Below, one piece after another: positions 17,039 to 27,839 of a DNA stretch of 64,000 bases (within the stretch, counting starts at the first letter, position 1; each line of letters begins with the position of its first letter). The stretch comes from Pseudomonas serbica (GTDB lineage: Bacteria; Pseudomonadota; Gammaproteobacteria; Pseudomonadales; Pseudomonadaceae), in assembly GCF_028823535.1 (NCBI RefSeq), contig NZ_JAQIYM010000023.1, positions 1 to 64,000 on the forward strand. The letters run 5' to 3'. The notes beneath the pieces are model-generated. The model did no database searches, was not told the DNA's origin, and was given only the letters and a program-made list of their open reading frames with translations. Made by a program: the position numbers and the translations under genes.

Positions 17039-17077
17039 TTGACGCTCGAAATACAACAACAAGTGGAGAGAATTCAG

Positions 17078-18433
17078 ATGAGAATGCTAAACAGCGTGCT
17101 GGCAGCATCCCTGGCGGCGGTCATTGCCGGTCAGGCCCAGGCGGCCGTATCGACCAAGGAAGCGGCGAAGTTGGGCACCAGCCTGACCCCTGTCGGCGCC
17201 GAGATGGCGGCCAATGCCGATGGCTCGATTCCGGCCTACACAGGCGGGCTGACCACCGCGCCAGCCGGCTTCAAGGCGGGCGATGGCATGCGCCCGGATC
17301 CATTTGCCGACGAGAAGCCGCTGCTGGTCATCGATGGCAAGAACGTCGACAAATACAAGGGCCTGCTGACGGCCACCACGGCCGAGCTGGCCAAGCGTTA
17401 TCCCACCTATCACATCAACGTATACCCGACCCACCGCACCGTCGCCCTGCCGCAGGCGGTGCTGGACAACAGCGTAAAAAATGCCACCGGCACCCAGTCC
17501 ATCAACGGCGGCTTGTCCATCGATAACCTGTTGCCCGGCGTGCCGTTCCCGATCCCGACCTCGGGCAGCGAGGCGATGTGGAACCACCTGCTGCGCGTCG
17601 GCGGCAATCGCAACGTCAAGTACGACTCCTGGAACGTCGACTCGGCGGGTGTGCCGAGCCTGTCCACCACCGCGCTATCGTTCTCCAGCTATCCGATCTA
17701 CGACGAAATGTCGAAGCCGTTCAAGAGCACGGACGTTTTCTTTCAGATGAAGCTGTACTACACCGGCCCCGCGCGCCGGGCGGGCGAGGCGATCATGCTC
17801 AAGGATACCGCCAACCCATTGGAGCAGCCGCGCCGCAGCTGGCAGTACCTGCCGGGCCAGCGTCGAGTCAAGCTGGCGCCCGACCTGGCCTATGACACGC
17901 CCAACCCGGGTACGGGTGGTGCGGGCACTTACGACGATGTGTTCGTCTTCAACGGTGCGCTGGATCGCTTCGACTGGAAACTGGTGGGCAAGCAGGAAAT
18001 GCTCGTGCCCTACAACACCTACAAGCTGACCTACGCCGTGGACGTCAAGCAGCTGACCACCCCCAACCACATCGCATCTGACTTCGTGCGTTGGGAGAAA
18101 CACCGCGTGTGGGTGGTGGAGGGCACGCTCAAGTCCGGTGCCCGGCACATCTACCAGAAGCGCCGCATCTACCTGGATGAAGACAGCTGGATCGCTCTGG
18201 CCTCTGACCAGTACGACTCGAGCGGCAAGCTCTACCGGGGTTCCTTCGCCTTCCTCAGCCAGAGCTACGACAAGAAGATCCCCGATGTCTCGCCGTTCAT
18301 GATCTACGACCTGGTGGGTGGCTCCTACAACATCAACGGCATCACGGGCACCTACGGCGGCATCAAGTACATCGAGCCTCTATCGAAGGCGCAGTGGGCA
18401 CCGGATGCGCTGGCAGGGTCAGGTATCCGCTAA
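17078..18433 (+). CDS. DUF1329 periplasmic/outer-membrane lipoprotein-sorting-like protein
   Basis: A 451-residue exported protein with a signal peptide (about 1-22, MRMLNSVLAASLAAVIAGQAQA). The DUF1329 family has a LolA-like half-barrel fold able to hold an acyl chain. The start at 17078 is set by GTGGAGAG seven to fourteen bases upstream and by the signal peptide; the frame upstream of it runs through the leader. It follows the DUF1302 gene by 39 bp. A periplasmic shuttle for a lipid-like substrate between the barrel and the RND protein is the likely role; this is inference. Confidence 0.85.
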   Translation: MRMLNSVLAASLAAVIAGQAQAAVSTKEAAKLGTSLTPVGAEMAANADGSIPAYTGGLTTAPAGFKAGDGMRPDPFADEKPLLVIDGKNVDKYKGLLTATTAELAKRYPTYHINVYPTHRTVALPQAVLDNSVKNATGTQSINGGLSIDNLLPGVPFPIPTSGSEAMWNHLLRVGGNRNVKYDSWNVDSAGVPSLSTTALSFSSYPIYDEMSKPFKSTDVFFQMKLYYTGPARRAGEAIMLKDTANPLEQPRRSWQYLPGQRRVKLAPDLAYDTPNPGTGGAGTYDDVFVFNGALDRFDWKLVGKQEMLVPYNTYKLTYAVDVKQLTTPNHIASDFVRWEKHRVWVVEGTLKSGARHIYQKRRIYLDEDSWIALASDQYDSSGKLYRGSFAFLSQSYDKKIPDVSPFMIYDLVGGSYNINGITGTYGGIKYIEPLSKAQWAPDALAGSGIR

Positions 18434-18491
18434 GCGTCAGGCAACAAGAGTCCGGGCGGCTTGAGTGCCGTTCGTCTGGGGTTACCGACTC

Positions 18492-18528
18492 CGACGCCGG
18501 GCTGCACCTTGAGTGCATCGCGGCGTCG
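18492..18528. other. Intra-operon stem-loop
   Basis: CGACGCCG (18492-18499) pairs with CGGCGTCG (18521-18528), and an inner TGCAC / GTGCA stem lies around a CTTGA loop. Only TTT follows. It separates the abundant envelope proteins (DUF1302, DUF1329) from the YCF48/RND genes, so it likely trims or protects the upstream mRNA and need not stop transcription fully. Confidence 0.6.
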
Positions 18529-18547
18529 TTTACCTTGAAGGTGCGGT

Positions 18548-19633
18548 ATGGGTTCCATGAGAAATTTAGTGCTGGCGCTGCTGTGTACGCTGTTGGCTCT
18601 GGTGCAGGGTGTCGCCCGGGCGGGCGCTTATGTCGATGTGCTGGACCTGCCCGCCAAGCCCAGTGCCCTGGCCGTGCGCAGCCCCTTGATCGACATCGCC
18701 CGGGCCGGTGAGCGCCTGGTCACCGTTGGCCAGCGTGGCCATATTCTTTATTCCGATGACGCCGGTCAGCACTGGTTGCAGGCGGGTGTGCCGCTGAGCA
18801 GCGATCTGACCGCGGTGTTTTTTCCGACCGCCAGTCAGGGTTGGGCGGTGGGTAACGACGGCGTCGTGTTGCACACCAGCGATGCCGGCGCGACGTGGAG
18901 CAAACAGCTCGACGGCCGCCAGATCGGTGAATTGCTGGTCAGGCATTACTCGGCGTTGGCCAGTGCCGAACCGGGCAACGTGCAATGGCCGCTGCTGGTC
19001 GCCGAAGGCCAGCGCCTGGTGGAGCAGGGCGCGGACAAACCGCTGCTCGACGTCTGGTTCGCCAATGACAAAGTCGGCTATGTGGTCGGTGTGTTCAACC
19101 TGATCCTGCGCACCGAGGACGGTGGCCAGAGCTGGACGCCGTTCCAGGATCGCACCGACAACCCGCAAGGCTTCCACCTCAATGCCATCGCCTCCACCGG
19201 GGATGCGCTGTACATCGCTGGCGAACAGGGCCTGTTGCTCAAATGGAATGACCACTCTCAGCGCTTTGCCGCCGTGCCGACGCCTTACCAGGGCAGCTTC
19301 TTCGGTGTGGTCGGCAAGCCTGACGAGGTGCTGGTCTACGGCCTGCGCGGCAACGTGCTGCGCAGTACCGATGGCGGGCAGCACTGGACCGCACTGGACA
19401 GTGGCCTGCACGTCAGCATCACCGCCGCACTCGTCGACGGCCATGGCCAATACCACCTGTTCACTCAGGCCGGACACGCGCTGGCAAGCCAGACGGGCGA
19501 CCGGCTGCAGTTAATGCCGCACCAGGATTTGCCACCCGTAGCCGGGGCCACCCTGGCCGCCAATGGTTCGCTGGTGGTGGTGGGCAGCCGTGGCGCCCAG
19601 ACGCTGGCCGCCGATCCAGCCCTCGAACCCTAA
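18548..19633 (+). CDS. YCF48/BNR-repeat beta-propeller protein
   Basis: A 361-residue exported protein (signal peptide about 1-27, ending GVARA) built of repeated blades with the signature seen in YSDDAGQHWLQAG, HTSDAGATWSKQ, RTEDGGQSWTPF and RSTDGGQHWTAL. This is the YCF48 / HCF136 photosystem-assembly-factor-like fold, reused in heterotrophs. It is found consistently between DUF1329 and RND genes, so it probably assembles or gates that transporter in the periplasm. The start at 18548 is preceded by AAGGTG. An in-frame ATG at 18557 is an alternative. Confidence 0.85.
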   Translation: MGSMRNLVLALLCTLLALVQGVARAGAYVDVLDLPAKPSALAVRSPLIDIARAGERLVTVGQRGHILYSDDAGQHWLQAGVPLSSDLTAVFFPTASQGWAVGNDGVVLHTSDAGATWSKQLDGRQIGELLVRHYSALASAEPGNVQWPLLVAEGQRLVEQGADKPLLDVWFANDKVGYVVGVFNLILRTEDGGQSWTPFQDRTDNPQGFHLNAIASTGDALYIAGEQGLLLKWNDHSQRFAAVPTPYQGSFFGVVGKPDEVLVYGLRGNVLRSTDGGQHWTALDSGLHVSITAALVDGHGQYHLFTQAGHALASQTGDRLQLMPHQDLPPVAGATLAANGSLVVVGSRGAQTLAADPALEP

Positions 19634-19649
19634 GAGCGAGAACCCAGAC

Positions 19650-22172
19650 ATGGGCAATATCAAACAAGACGCCATGCCGGTGATCCGCGAACTGCGTGAT
19701 TTCGACCGCCGCTCCGGCAACCTGCTGGAAAGGCTGGTGTTCAACTATCGGCCGCTGTTCATGCTGCTGATGGCCATTGCCACGGTGATGCTTGGCTACA
19801 TGGCCGTGACCCGCCTGGAGCTGCGCCCCAGCTTCGAGAAGATGATTCCCCAGAGCCAGCCATACATCCAGAATTACCTCGAGAACCGCGCTTCACTGCG
19901 CGGCCTGGGCAACTCGGTGCGGGTCGTGGTGGAGAACACCCAGGGCGATATCTTCGACCCCGAATATCTGGACGTACTCAAGCAGGTCAACGACCAGTTG
20001 TTCCTCACCGAAGGCGTCGACCGTGCGTGGATGAAGTCGCTGTGGAGCCCGGCGGTGCGCTGGACCGAGGTCACCGAGCAAGGCTTCCAGGGTGGCCCGG
20101 TGATGCCCGATACCTACCGCGGCTCGCCCGGGGACATCGAGCGTCTGCGCCAGAACATCGGTCGGGCCGGCATCGTCGGCAGCCTGGTGGCCAGCGATTT
20201 CAAGTCAAGCATGCTGATCGTGCCGCTGCTGGACAAGGCCTCGGCAACCGGCCAGAGCATCAACTACCACCAGTTTTCGCAGATGCTCGAAGAGCAATTG
20301 CGCGACAAGATCGAATACGCCGGCGACAGCGCGGCGCGTAAAACCGGCGCCGAGGGCAAGGGCCCGTACAAGGTGCGGGTGATCGGTTTCGCCAAGTTGA
20401 TGGGCGACCTGATCGATGGCCTGCTCCAGGTGATGATGTTCTTCGGCCTGGCCGTGGTCACTTCGCTGGTCATCATCTACGCGTACACCCGTTGCGTGCG
20501 CAGCACCCTGCTGGTGGTGGGTTGCTCGTTGGTCGCGGTGGTCTGGCAGCTGGGCATCGTTGCCTGGCTGGGTTATGCCATCGACCCGTATTCGGTGCTG
20601 GTGCCGTTTTTGATCTTCGCCATCGGCGTGTCCCACGCGGCGCAGAAGATGAACGGCATCATGCAGGACATCGCCCGTGGCACGCACAAGCTGATCGCCG
20701 CGCGCTACACCTTCCGTCGTCTGTTCATCGCTGGCGTTACTGCGTTGCTGGCTGACGCGGTAGGTTTCGCCGTGCTGATGCTGATCGACATTCCGGTGAT
20801 CCAGGACCTGGCGATTACCGCCAGCATCGGTGTCGCCGTGCTGATTTTCACCTCCTTGTTGCTGATGCCGGTGGCGCTGTCCTACATCGGGGTAGGGCGC
20901 AAGGCCGCCGAGCGCGCGCTGAAAATCGACACCCGTGCCGACGGCCACAAGGGCTTTGGCAAACTCTGGGATTGGCTCGACCGCTTCACCACCCGCAAGT
21001 GGGCGACCGGCGCGGTGTTGGTCGCGGCGCTGATGGGCATTGGCGGTTTCATGGTTAGCCTGCAACTGAAAATCGGCGACCTCGACAGCGGCGCACCGGA
21101 GTTACGTGCCGACTCGCGCTACAACCGCGACAACGCCTACATCACCAGCCACTACGCACTGTCCAGCGACCTGTTCGCGGTGATGATCAAGACCCCGGCG
21201 GAAGGCTGCCTGAGTTACCAGACCCTGGTCCTCGCCGACCGCCTGGCCTGGGAGCTGCAGCAATCACCGGGGGTGCAGGCGACGTCTTCGCTGGTCAACG
21301 CGGTACGCCAGATCACCGCCGGCACCTATGAAGGCAACCCCAAGCTCAACAGCATCCAGCGCAACCAGGACGTGCTCAACTACGCCGCGCAGCAGGCCTC
21401 GGTCAACTCGCCGGAGCTGTTCAACAACAACTGCTCGTTGATGCCGGTGATTGCCTTCCTCAAGGATCACAAGGCCGAGACCCTCGACGCCGTGGTGGCG
21501 ATTGCCGACAAGTTTGCCAAGGAAAACAGCAGCCCGGATCGCCAGTTCCTGCTGGCGGCCGGCAGTGCCGGGATCGAAGCGGCGACCAACATCGTGGTGC
21601 GCGAGGCCAACCACACCATGCTGCTGTACGTCTACCTGGCGGTGACGCTGTTCTGCCTGATCACCTTCCGCAGCTGGCGCGCCACGCTGGTGGCGCTGTT
21701 GCCGCTGGTGCTGACCTCGATCCTCTGTGAGGCACTGATGGTGGCCATGGGCATCGGCGTGAAGGTCGCGACCTTGCCAGTGATCGCCCTCGGCGTGGGC
21801 ATCGGCGTCGACTACGCCCTGTACCTGCTCAGCGTGCAATTGCACTTCCAGCGCCAGGGCCTGCCGCTGTCCCAGGCCTACCGCAACGCCGTGTCGTTCA
21901 CCGGCCGGGTGGTCGGGCTGGTCGGTATCACCCTGGCGGCCGGCGTGGTGTGCTGGGTCTGGTCGCCGATCAAGTTCCAGGCCGACATGGGCATCCTGCT
22001 GACCTTCATGTTCCTGTGGAACATGCTCGGCGCGCTGATCCTGATTCCTGCCCTGTCGTACTTCCTGCTGCGTGAGCGGGTGCCGGTCGCGCACGCCCGT
22101 GCCACGCAAGCCGCTTTATCCCCATCCCCTGAACGCCCGGGCATGCCCCATGCCCTGGCCACTTCCGAGTAA
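19650..22172 (+). CDS. RND/MMPL-family transporter
   Basis: An 840-residue inner-membrane protein with two six-helix halves. The first helix is near residues 33-50 and is followed by a large periplasmic loop. Helices 2-6 of the first half lie about 255-430, a second loop follows, and the remaining helices lie about 655-815. It belongs to the hydrophobe/sterol-sensing-domain RND group (MMPL-like), not the AcrB drug pumps, which exceed 1000 residues. I start at the ATG at 19650 (MGNIKQDAMPV). The upstream extension overlaps the YCF48 gene in another frame. No membrane-fusion protein is encoded, which supports a lipid-type transporter working with the DUF1302/DUF1329 partners. Confidence 0.88.
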   Translation: MGNIKQDAMPVIRELRDFDRRSGNLLERLVFNYRPLFMLLMAIATVMLGYMAVTRLELRPSFEKMIPQSQPYIQNYLENRASLRGLGNSVRVVVENTQGDIFDPEYLDVLKQVNDQLFLTEGVDRAWMKSLWSPAVRWTEVTEQGFQGGPVMPDTYRGSPGDIERLRQNIGRAGIVGSLVASDFKSSMLIVPLLDKASATGQSINYHQFSQMLEEQLRDKIEYAGDSAARKTGAEGKGPYKVRVIGFAKLMGDLIDGLLQVMMFFGLAVVTSLVIIYAYTRCVRSTLLVVGCSLVAVVWQLGIVAWLGYAIDPYSVLVPFLIFAIGVSHAAQKMNGIMQDIARGTHKLIAARYTFRRLFIAGVTALLADAVGFAVLMLIDIPVIQDLAITASIGVAVLIFTSLLLMPVALSYIGVGRKAAERALKIDTRADGHKGFGKLWDWLDRFTTRKWATGAVLVAALMGIGGFMVSLQLKIGDLDSGAPELRADSRYNRDNAYITSHYALSSDLFAVMIKTPAEGCLSYQTLVLADRLAWELQQSPGVQATSSLVNAVRQITAGTYEGNPKLNSIQRNQDVLNYAAQQASVNSPELFNNNCSLMPVIAFLKDHKAETLDAVVAIADKFAKENSSPDRQFLLAAGSAGIEAATNIVVREANHTMLLYVYLAVTLFCLITFRSWRATLVALLPLVLTSILCEALMVAMGIGVKVATLPVIALGVGIGVDYALYLLSVQLHFQRQGLPLSQAYRNAVSFTGRVVGLVGITLAAGVVCWVWSPIKFQADMGILLTFMFLWNMLGALILIPALSYFLLRERVPVAHARATQAALSPSPERPGMPHALATSE

Positions 22173-22177
22173 GCACT

Positions 22178-23956
<1,779 letters not shown>

Positions 23957-23973
23957 ACCAGGAATTCACGACC

Positions 23974-25617
23974 ATGCTCAAGACAAAAATAATTCCCCCG
24001 GCAGATGGCGCCTACAGCTACCCGCTGTTGATCAAGCGACTGTTGCTGTCGGGTGAGCGCTACCAACCCGACAACGAGATCGTCTACGCCGACAAGCTGC
24101 GCTACAGCTACAAGACCCTGATCGAGCGCATCCATCGCCTGGCCAATGCGCTGACGGCGGCCGGGGTCAAGGCCGGGGACACCGTGGCCATGCTCGACTG
24201 GGACAGCCACCGCTACCTGGAAAGTTTCTTTGCCGTGCCGATGATCGGCGCGGTGCTGCACACGGTGAACATTCGCCTGTCGCCAGAGCAGGTGCTCTAC
24301 ACCATGAACCACGCCGAGGACGACCTGGTGCTGGTGCATGACGACTTCCTGCCGATGATCGAGCAGATCCAGGGCGGCCTGAACACCGTGAAAGGCTTTA
24401 TCAGGCTGACTGACGACGCGGCGACCGGCACCGAGCTGCCTGTACTGGGGGAGTACGAAAGCCTGCTCGCCCAGGCCGCCTGCCATTACGACTTCCCTGA
24501 CTTCGATGAGAACTCGGTAGCGACTCTGTTCTACACCACGGGCACCACCGGCGACCCCAAGGGCGTGTATTTCACCCATCGCCAACTGGTCCTGCATACC
24601 CTGAATGCCGTGGGCACCTTGGGCACCAACCAAAGCTTCGCTCTGCTGCGTTCCGACGACGTTTACATGCCGATCACGCCGATGTTCCACGTGCATGCCT
24701 GGGGCGTGCCCTATGTCGCGACCCTGTTGGGCATCAAGCAGGTCTACCCCGGACGTTACGAGCCCAACAGCCTGGTGCGGTTGTTTCGCGAAGAGAAGGT
24801 GACCTTTTCCCACTGCGTGCCGACCATCCTGCAGATGATCCTCGGCTGCGAGGAAGCGGCGCAGACCGACTTCGAGGGCTGGAAAATGCTCCTGGGTGGC
24901 AGTGCGCTGACCCTGGCCATCGCTGCCCAGGCGTCCGCCCGAGGCATGGGCGTGCACAGCGGCTACGGCATGTCCGAGACCTGCCCGATGCTTTGCTCGA
25001 CCTACCTGCGGGCGCAGGCGCTCGAGCAACCGATGCCAGCGCAACTGCCCGCGCGCATCAAGACCGGCATGCCGATCGCGATGGTCGACCTGAAAATCGT
25101 CGATGCCAGCGGCAACAGCGTGCCCCACGATGGCGAGTCCTTGGGCGAGATCGTGGTGCGTGCACCCTGGCTGACCCAGGGCTATCTGAAGGACCCGCAA
25201 AAGGGCGCCGAGCTGTGGCAGGGCGGTTGGCTGCACACCGGCGACCTGGCGTCCATCGACCCTCAGGGCGGGGTGGAGATCAAGGACCGGATCAAGGACG
25301 TGATCAAGACGGGCGGCGAGTGGATCAGTTCCCTGGAACTGGAGAACCTGATCAGCGAACACGCCTCGGTCACGTCCGTCGCAGTGGTCGGCATCGCCGA
25401 CGAGCAATGGGGCGAACGGCCCCTGGCCCTGGTGGTGTGTGAGCCCGGCCACTACCTGGATCGCAAGATCCTCGAGACGCACCTGCAAGGGTTTGTCGAG
25501 CGCGGCCGCATCAACAAATGGGCGATCCCCAAGCAGTTCAAGTTCGTCGCCGAGATCCCCAAGACCAGCGTCGGCAAGATCAACAAGAAGCTGATTCGGG
25601 AAAGCGCGTTGAGCTAA
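23974..25617 (+). CDS. Fatty-acyl-CoA synthetase (AMP-binding)
   Basis: A 547-residue adenylate-forming ligase that activates a carboxylic acid to its CoA thioester. Motifs: the P-loop-like FYTTGTTGDPKGVYFTH (about 187-203), GYGMSETCP (about 330-338), the TGDL motif in WLHTGDLAS and the C-terminal lysine in KTSVGKINKK. I chose the ATG at 23974, with AGGA at 23960. A TTG at 23953 overlapping the previous stop would add seven residues. It lies between the acyl-CoA dehydrogenase and FadB-like genes, so it opens the beta-oxidation sequence. Confidence 0.9.
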   Translation: MLKTKIIPPADGAYSYPLLIKRLLLSGERYQPDNEIVYADKLRYSYKTLIERIHRLANALTAAGVKAGDTVAMLDWDSHRYLESFFAVPMIGAVLHTVNIRLSPEQVLYTMNHAEDDLVLVHDDFLPMIEQIQGGLNTVKGFIRLTDDAATGTELPVLGEYESLLAQAACHYDFPDFDENSVATLFYTTGTTGDPKGVYFTHRQLVLHTLNAVGTLGTNQSFALLRSDDVYMPITPMFHVHAWGVPYVATLLGIKQVYPGRYEPNSLVRLFREEKVTFSHCVPTILQMILGCEEAAQTDFEGWKMLLGGSALTLAIAAQASARGMGVHSGYGMSETCPMLCSTYLRAQALEQPMPAQLPARIKTGMPIAMVDLKIVDASGNSVPHDGESLGEIVVRAPWLTQGYLKDPQKGAELWQGGWLHTGDLASIDPQGGVEIKDRIKDVIKTGGEWISSLELENLISEHASVTSVAVVGIADEQWGERPLALVVCEPGHYLDRKILETHLQGFVERGRINKWAIPKQFKFVAEIPKTSVGKINKKLIRESALS

Positions 25618-25672
25618 GGGAGACCGCCCTGTCTTGCGTTTTCCACTGCTTTATCCGATTGAGAAAATATCC

Positions 25673-27784
25673 ATGAAAAACCTGATCCATTACCGTCGTG
25701 AAGATTCCCTGGCCCTGATCGGCCTCACCAGTGCCCCGGTCAACGCCCTCGGCCAGGCCCTGCGCGAGCAACTGCTTGAAGCTTGCGAACGTGCCGCCGC
25801 GGACGCCAGCGTGAAAGCGATTGTCCTCCACGGCGAGGGGCTGGTGTTCAGCGCGGGCGCCGACATTTCCGAGTTTGGCAGCGCCGCGTCGTTTGCCCGG
25901 CCGGACCTGTCGAGCCTGCTGGTGCGCCTCACCGAACTGGACAAGCCTTTGATCGCTGCCATCGGAGGACTGGCGTTGGGGGGCGGGCTGGAACTCGCCT
26001 TGGCCTGCGGTTACCGCGTGGTGGAGGCCGGGGCACGCCTGGGCCTACCGGAAATCAAGCTCGGCTTGCTGCCCGGCGCCGGTGGCACCCAGCGGCTGCC
26101 GCGTCTGATCGGCGCCGAGGCCGCGCTGGAGATGATCGTTTCGGGCCAGCCGATCACGGCGGCCAAGGCTCTGGCGCTTGGCCTGATCGAGCGCGTGGCA
26201 CCAGACGCTGACAGCCTGCTCGATACCGCGCGCAGCCTTGCCAATGACTTGATTGCCCGGCAGGCGCCGGCGCGTCCGGGCTGGCCGCACGCGAATCCGG
26301 GAGCAACCCTGCCGGTGAACTATTTTGCCGACTACCGCACAGCGAACCAGAGTCGTTGGAAGGGCCAGAGCGCGCCACAACGCGTCGTGGCGGCGATCGA
26401 GGCGGCCTGCCGCCTGCCCTTGGCCGAAGGCCTGGCCAGGGAGAGCGAACTGTTCAAGGAGGCCGAGGCGTCCAGCGAATCCGAGGCGCTGCGCCACGTG
26501 TTTTTCGCCGAGCGTGAAATCGGCAAGCTGCCGGGGCTGGACGCGGGCACGCCGATCCGGCCGATCAACCGGGTCGCAGTGATCGGCGCCGGCACCATGG
26601 GTGGCGGGATCGCGATGAACTTTGCCAATGCGGGCATGGCGGTAACCCTTCTGGAGCTCAAGGCCGATGCCCTGGCACGTGGTCTTGAGCTGATTGGCAA
26701 AAACTACGAAACCAGCGTGCAGCGCGGCAAGCTCACCGCAGCGCAGATGGATCAGCGCTTGGCGCTGATCCACGGCACCCTCGACTACGCAGATATCGCC
26801 GACGCTGACCTCGTGATCGAAGCGGTGTTCGAGAACCTGTCGATCAAGCAGCAGGTGTTTCGCACCCTGGACGAGTTGTGCAAGGCCGGCGCGATCCTGG
26901 CGAGCAATACCTCGACCCTGGATGTCGACGCCATTGCCGCCGTCACCCGCAGGCCCGAGGGCGTGGTCGGCCTGCACTTCTTCAGCCCGGCCAACGTCAT
27001 GCGGTTGCTCGAAGTAGTACGCGGCACCGCCACGGCCCCAGACGTCCTGGCCACCACACTGAAAATCGCCAAGCGCATCGGCAAGATCCCGGTGGTCTCC
27101 GGGGTGTGCTTCGGCTTCATCGGCAACCGCATGCTCGAACCCTATTCCCGCGAAGCGCACCGCCTGCTGCTCGAAGGTGCATCGCCTGCGCAGATCGACA
27201 AGGTGCTCACCGACCTCGGCCTGGCCATGGGCGTGTTGGCCATGCACGACCTGGCCGGCATCGATGTCAGCTTTCTGGTGCGTGAATCGCGCCGTGAGCT
27301 CATCGCCCACGACCCGGGTTATTGCAAGCTCGCCGACGCGCTCTACGGCCTCGGCCGTTTTGGCCAGAAGACCCGCAGCGGCTATTACCTCTACGAAGGC
27401 CGCGAGCGCAAGGAAGACCCGCAAGTGCTGGCATTGGCCGAGCAGATCGCCGGCGAACTGGGCATCCAGCGCCGCGCCATCAGCGATCAGGAAATCCACG
27501 ACCGCTGCCTGTTGATGCTGGTCAACGAAGGCATCCAGCTGCTCGACGAAGGCATCGCCCAGCGCAGCAGCGACATCGACCTGGTCTGGATCAACGGCTA
27601 CGGCTTTCCGGCCTGGCGCGGTGGCCCGCTGCACTACGCGCAAGGGCTGGGGCTGGCCCATGTACTCGAGCGCATTCGCCATTACCGAGAGGCACTCGGT
27701 ACCTACGGCGAAATGTGGTTCCAGCCAGCGCCATTGCTGGAGCGCCTGGTTGCCAGCGACCAGGCCCGCATCGAACGCAACTGA
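25673..27784 (+). CDS. Bifunctional enoyl-CoA hydratase / 3-hydroxyacyl-CoA dehydrogenase (FadB-like)
   Basis: A 703-residue two-domain beta-oxidation enzyme. The crotonase domain lies at about 1-190 with oxyanion-hole segments SAGADISEFG and GLALGGGLELALAC, and the glutamates of LGLPEIKLGLLPGAGG. The NAD-binding 3-hydroxyacyl-CoA dehydrogenase lies at about 300-580 (VAVIGAGTMGGGIA, then GLHFFSPANVM with the catalytic His), followed by a C-terminal repeat. The first ATG with homology is at 25673 (MKNLIHYRRED); the preceding in-frame TTG at 25634 lacks support. It is a paralogue of, and not a substitute for, the housekeeping fadBA, since it is not followed by fadA in the usual arrangement. Confidence 0.9.
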   Translation: MKNLIHYRREDSLALIGLTSAPVNALGQALREQLLEACERAAADASVKAIVLHGEGLVFSAGADISEFGSAASFARPDLSSLLVRLTELDKPLIAAIGGLALGGGLELALACGYRVVEAGARLGLPEIKLGLLPGAGGTQRLPRLIGAEAALEMIVSGQPITAAKALALGLIERVAPDADSLLDTARSLANDLIARQAPARPGWPHANPGATLPVNYFADYRTANQSRWKGQSAPQRVVAAIEAACRLPLAEGLARESELFKEAEASSESEALRHVFFAEREIGKLPGLDAGTPIRPINRVAVIGAGTMGGGIAMNFANAGMAVTLLELKADALARGLELIGKNYETSVQRGKLTAAQMDQRLALIHGTLDYADIADADLVIEAVFENLSIKQQVFRTLDELCKAGAILASNTSTLDVDAIAAVTRRPEGVVGLHFFSPANVMRLLEVVRGTATAPDVLATTLKIAKRIGKIPVVSGVCFGFIGNRMLEPYSREAHRLLLEGASPAQIDKVLTDLGLAMGVLAMHDLAGIDVSFLVRESRRELIAHDPGYCKLADALYGLGRFGQKTRSGYYLYEGRERKEDPQVLALAEQIAGELGIQRRAISDQEIHDRCLLMLVNEGIQLLDEGIAQRSSDIDLVWINGYGFPAWRGGPLHYAQGLGLAHVLERIRHYREALGTYGEMWFQPAPLLERLVASDQARIERN

Positions 27785-27789
27785 CCTTT

Positions 27790-27813
27790 GGCGGCCACTT
27801 CAGGGTGGCCGCC
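27790..27813. other. Hairpin between the FadB-like and thiolase genes
   Basis: A perfect 9-bp stem GGCGGCCAC / GTGGCCGCC with a 6-nt loop, 6 bp after the FadB-like stop and 27 bp before the thiolase start. It has no T-run. It may be a partial attenuator or a processing site within the operon. Confidence 0.6.
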
Positions 27814-27839
27814 GCAACTGATAGCTGAGGACCTCAAGC

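Noticed and set aside
15053..17062. 669-codon minus-strand frame
   Set aside because: Complementary to the DUF1302 gene, whose signal peptide, barrel-like strands and family match are clear. The antisense translation has no recognisable fold.
26045..27682. 545-codon minus-strand frame
   Set aside because: Shadow of the FadB-like gene; no coding features.
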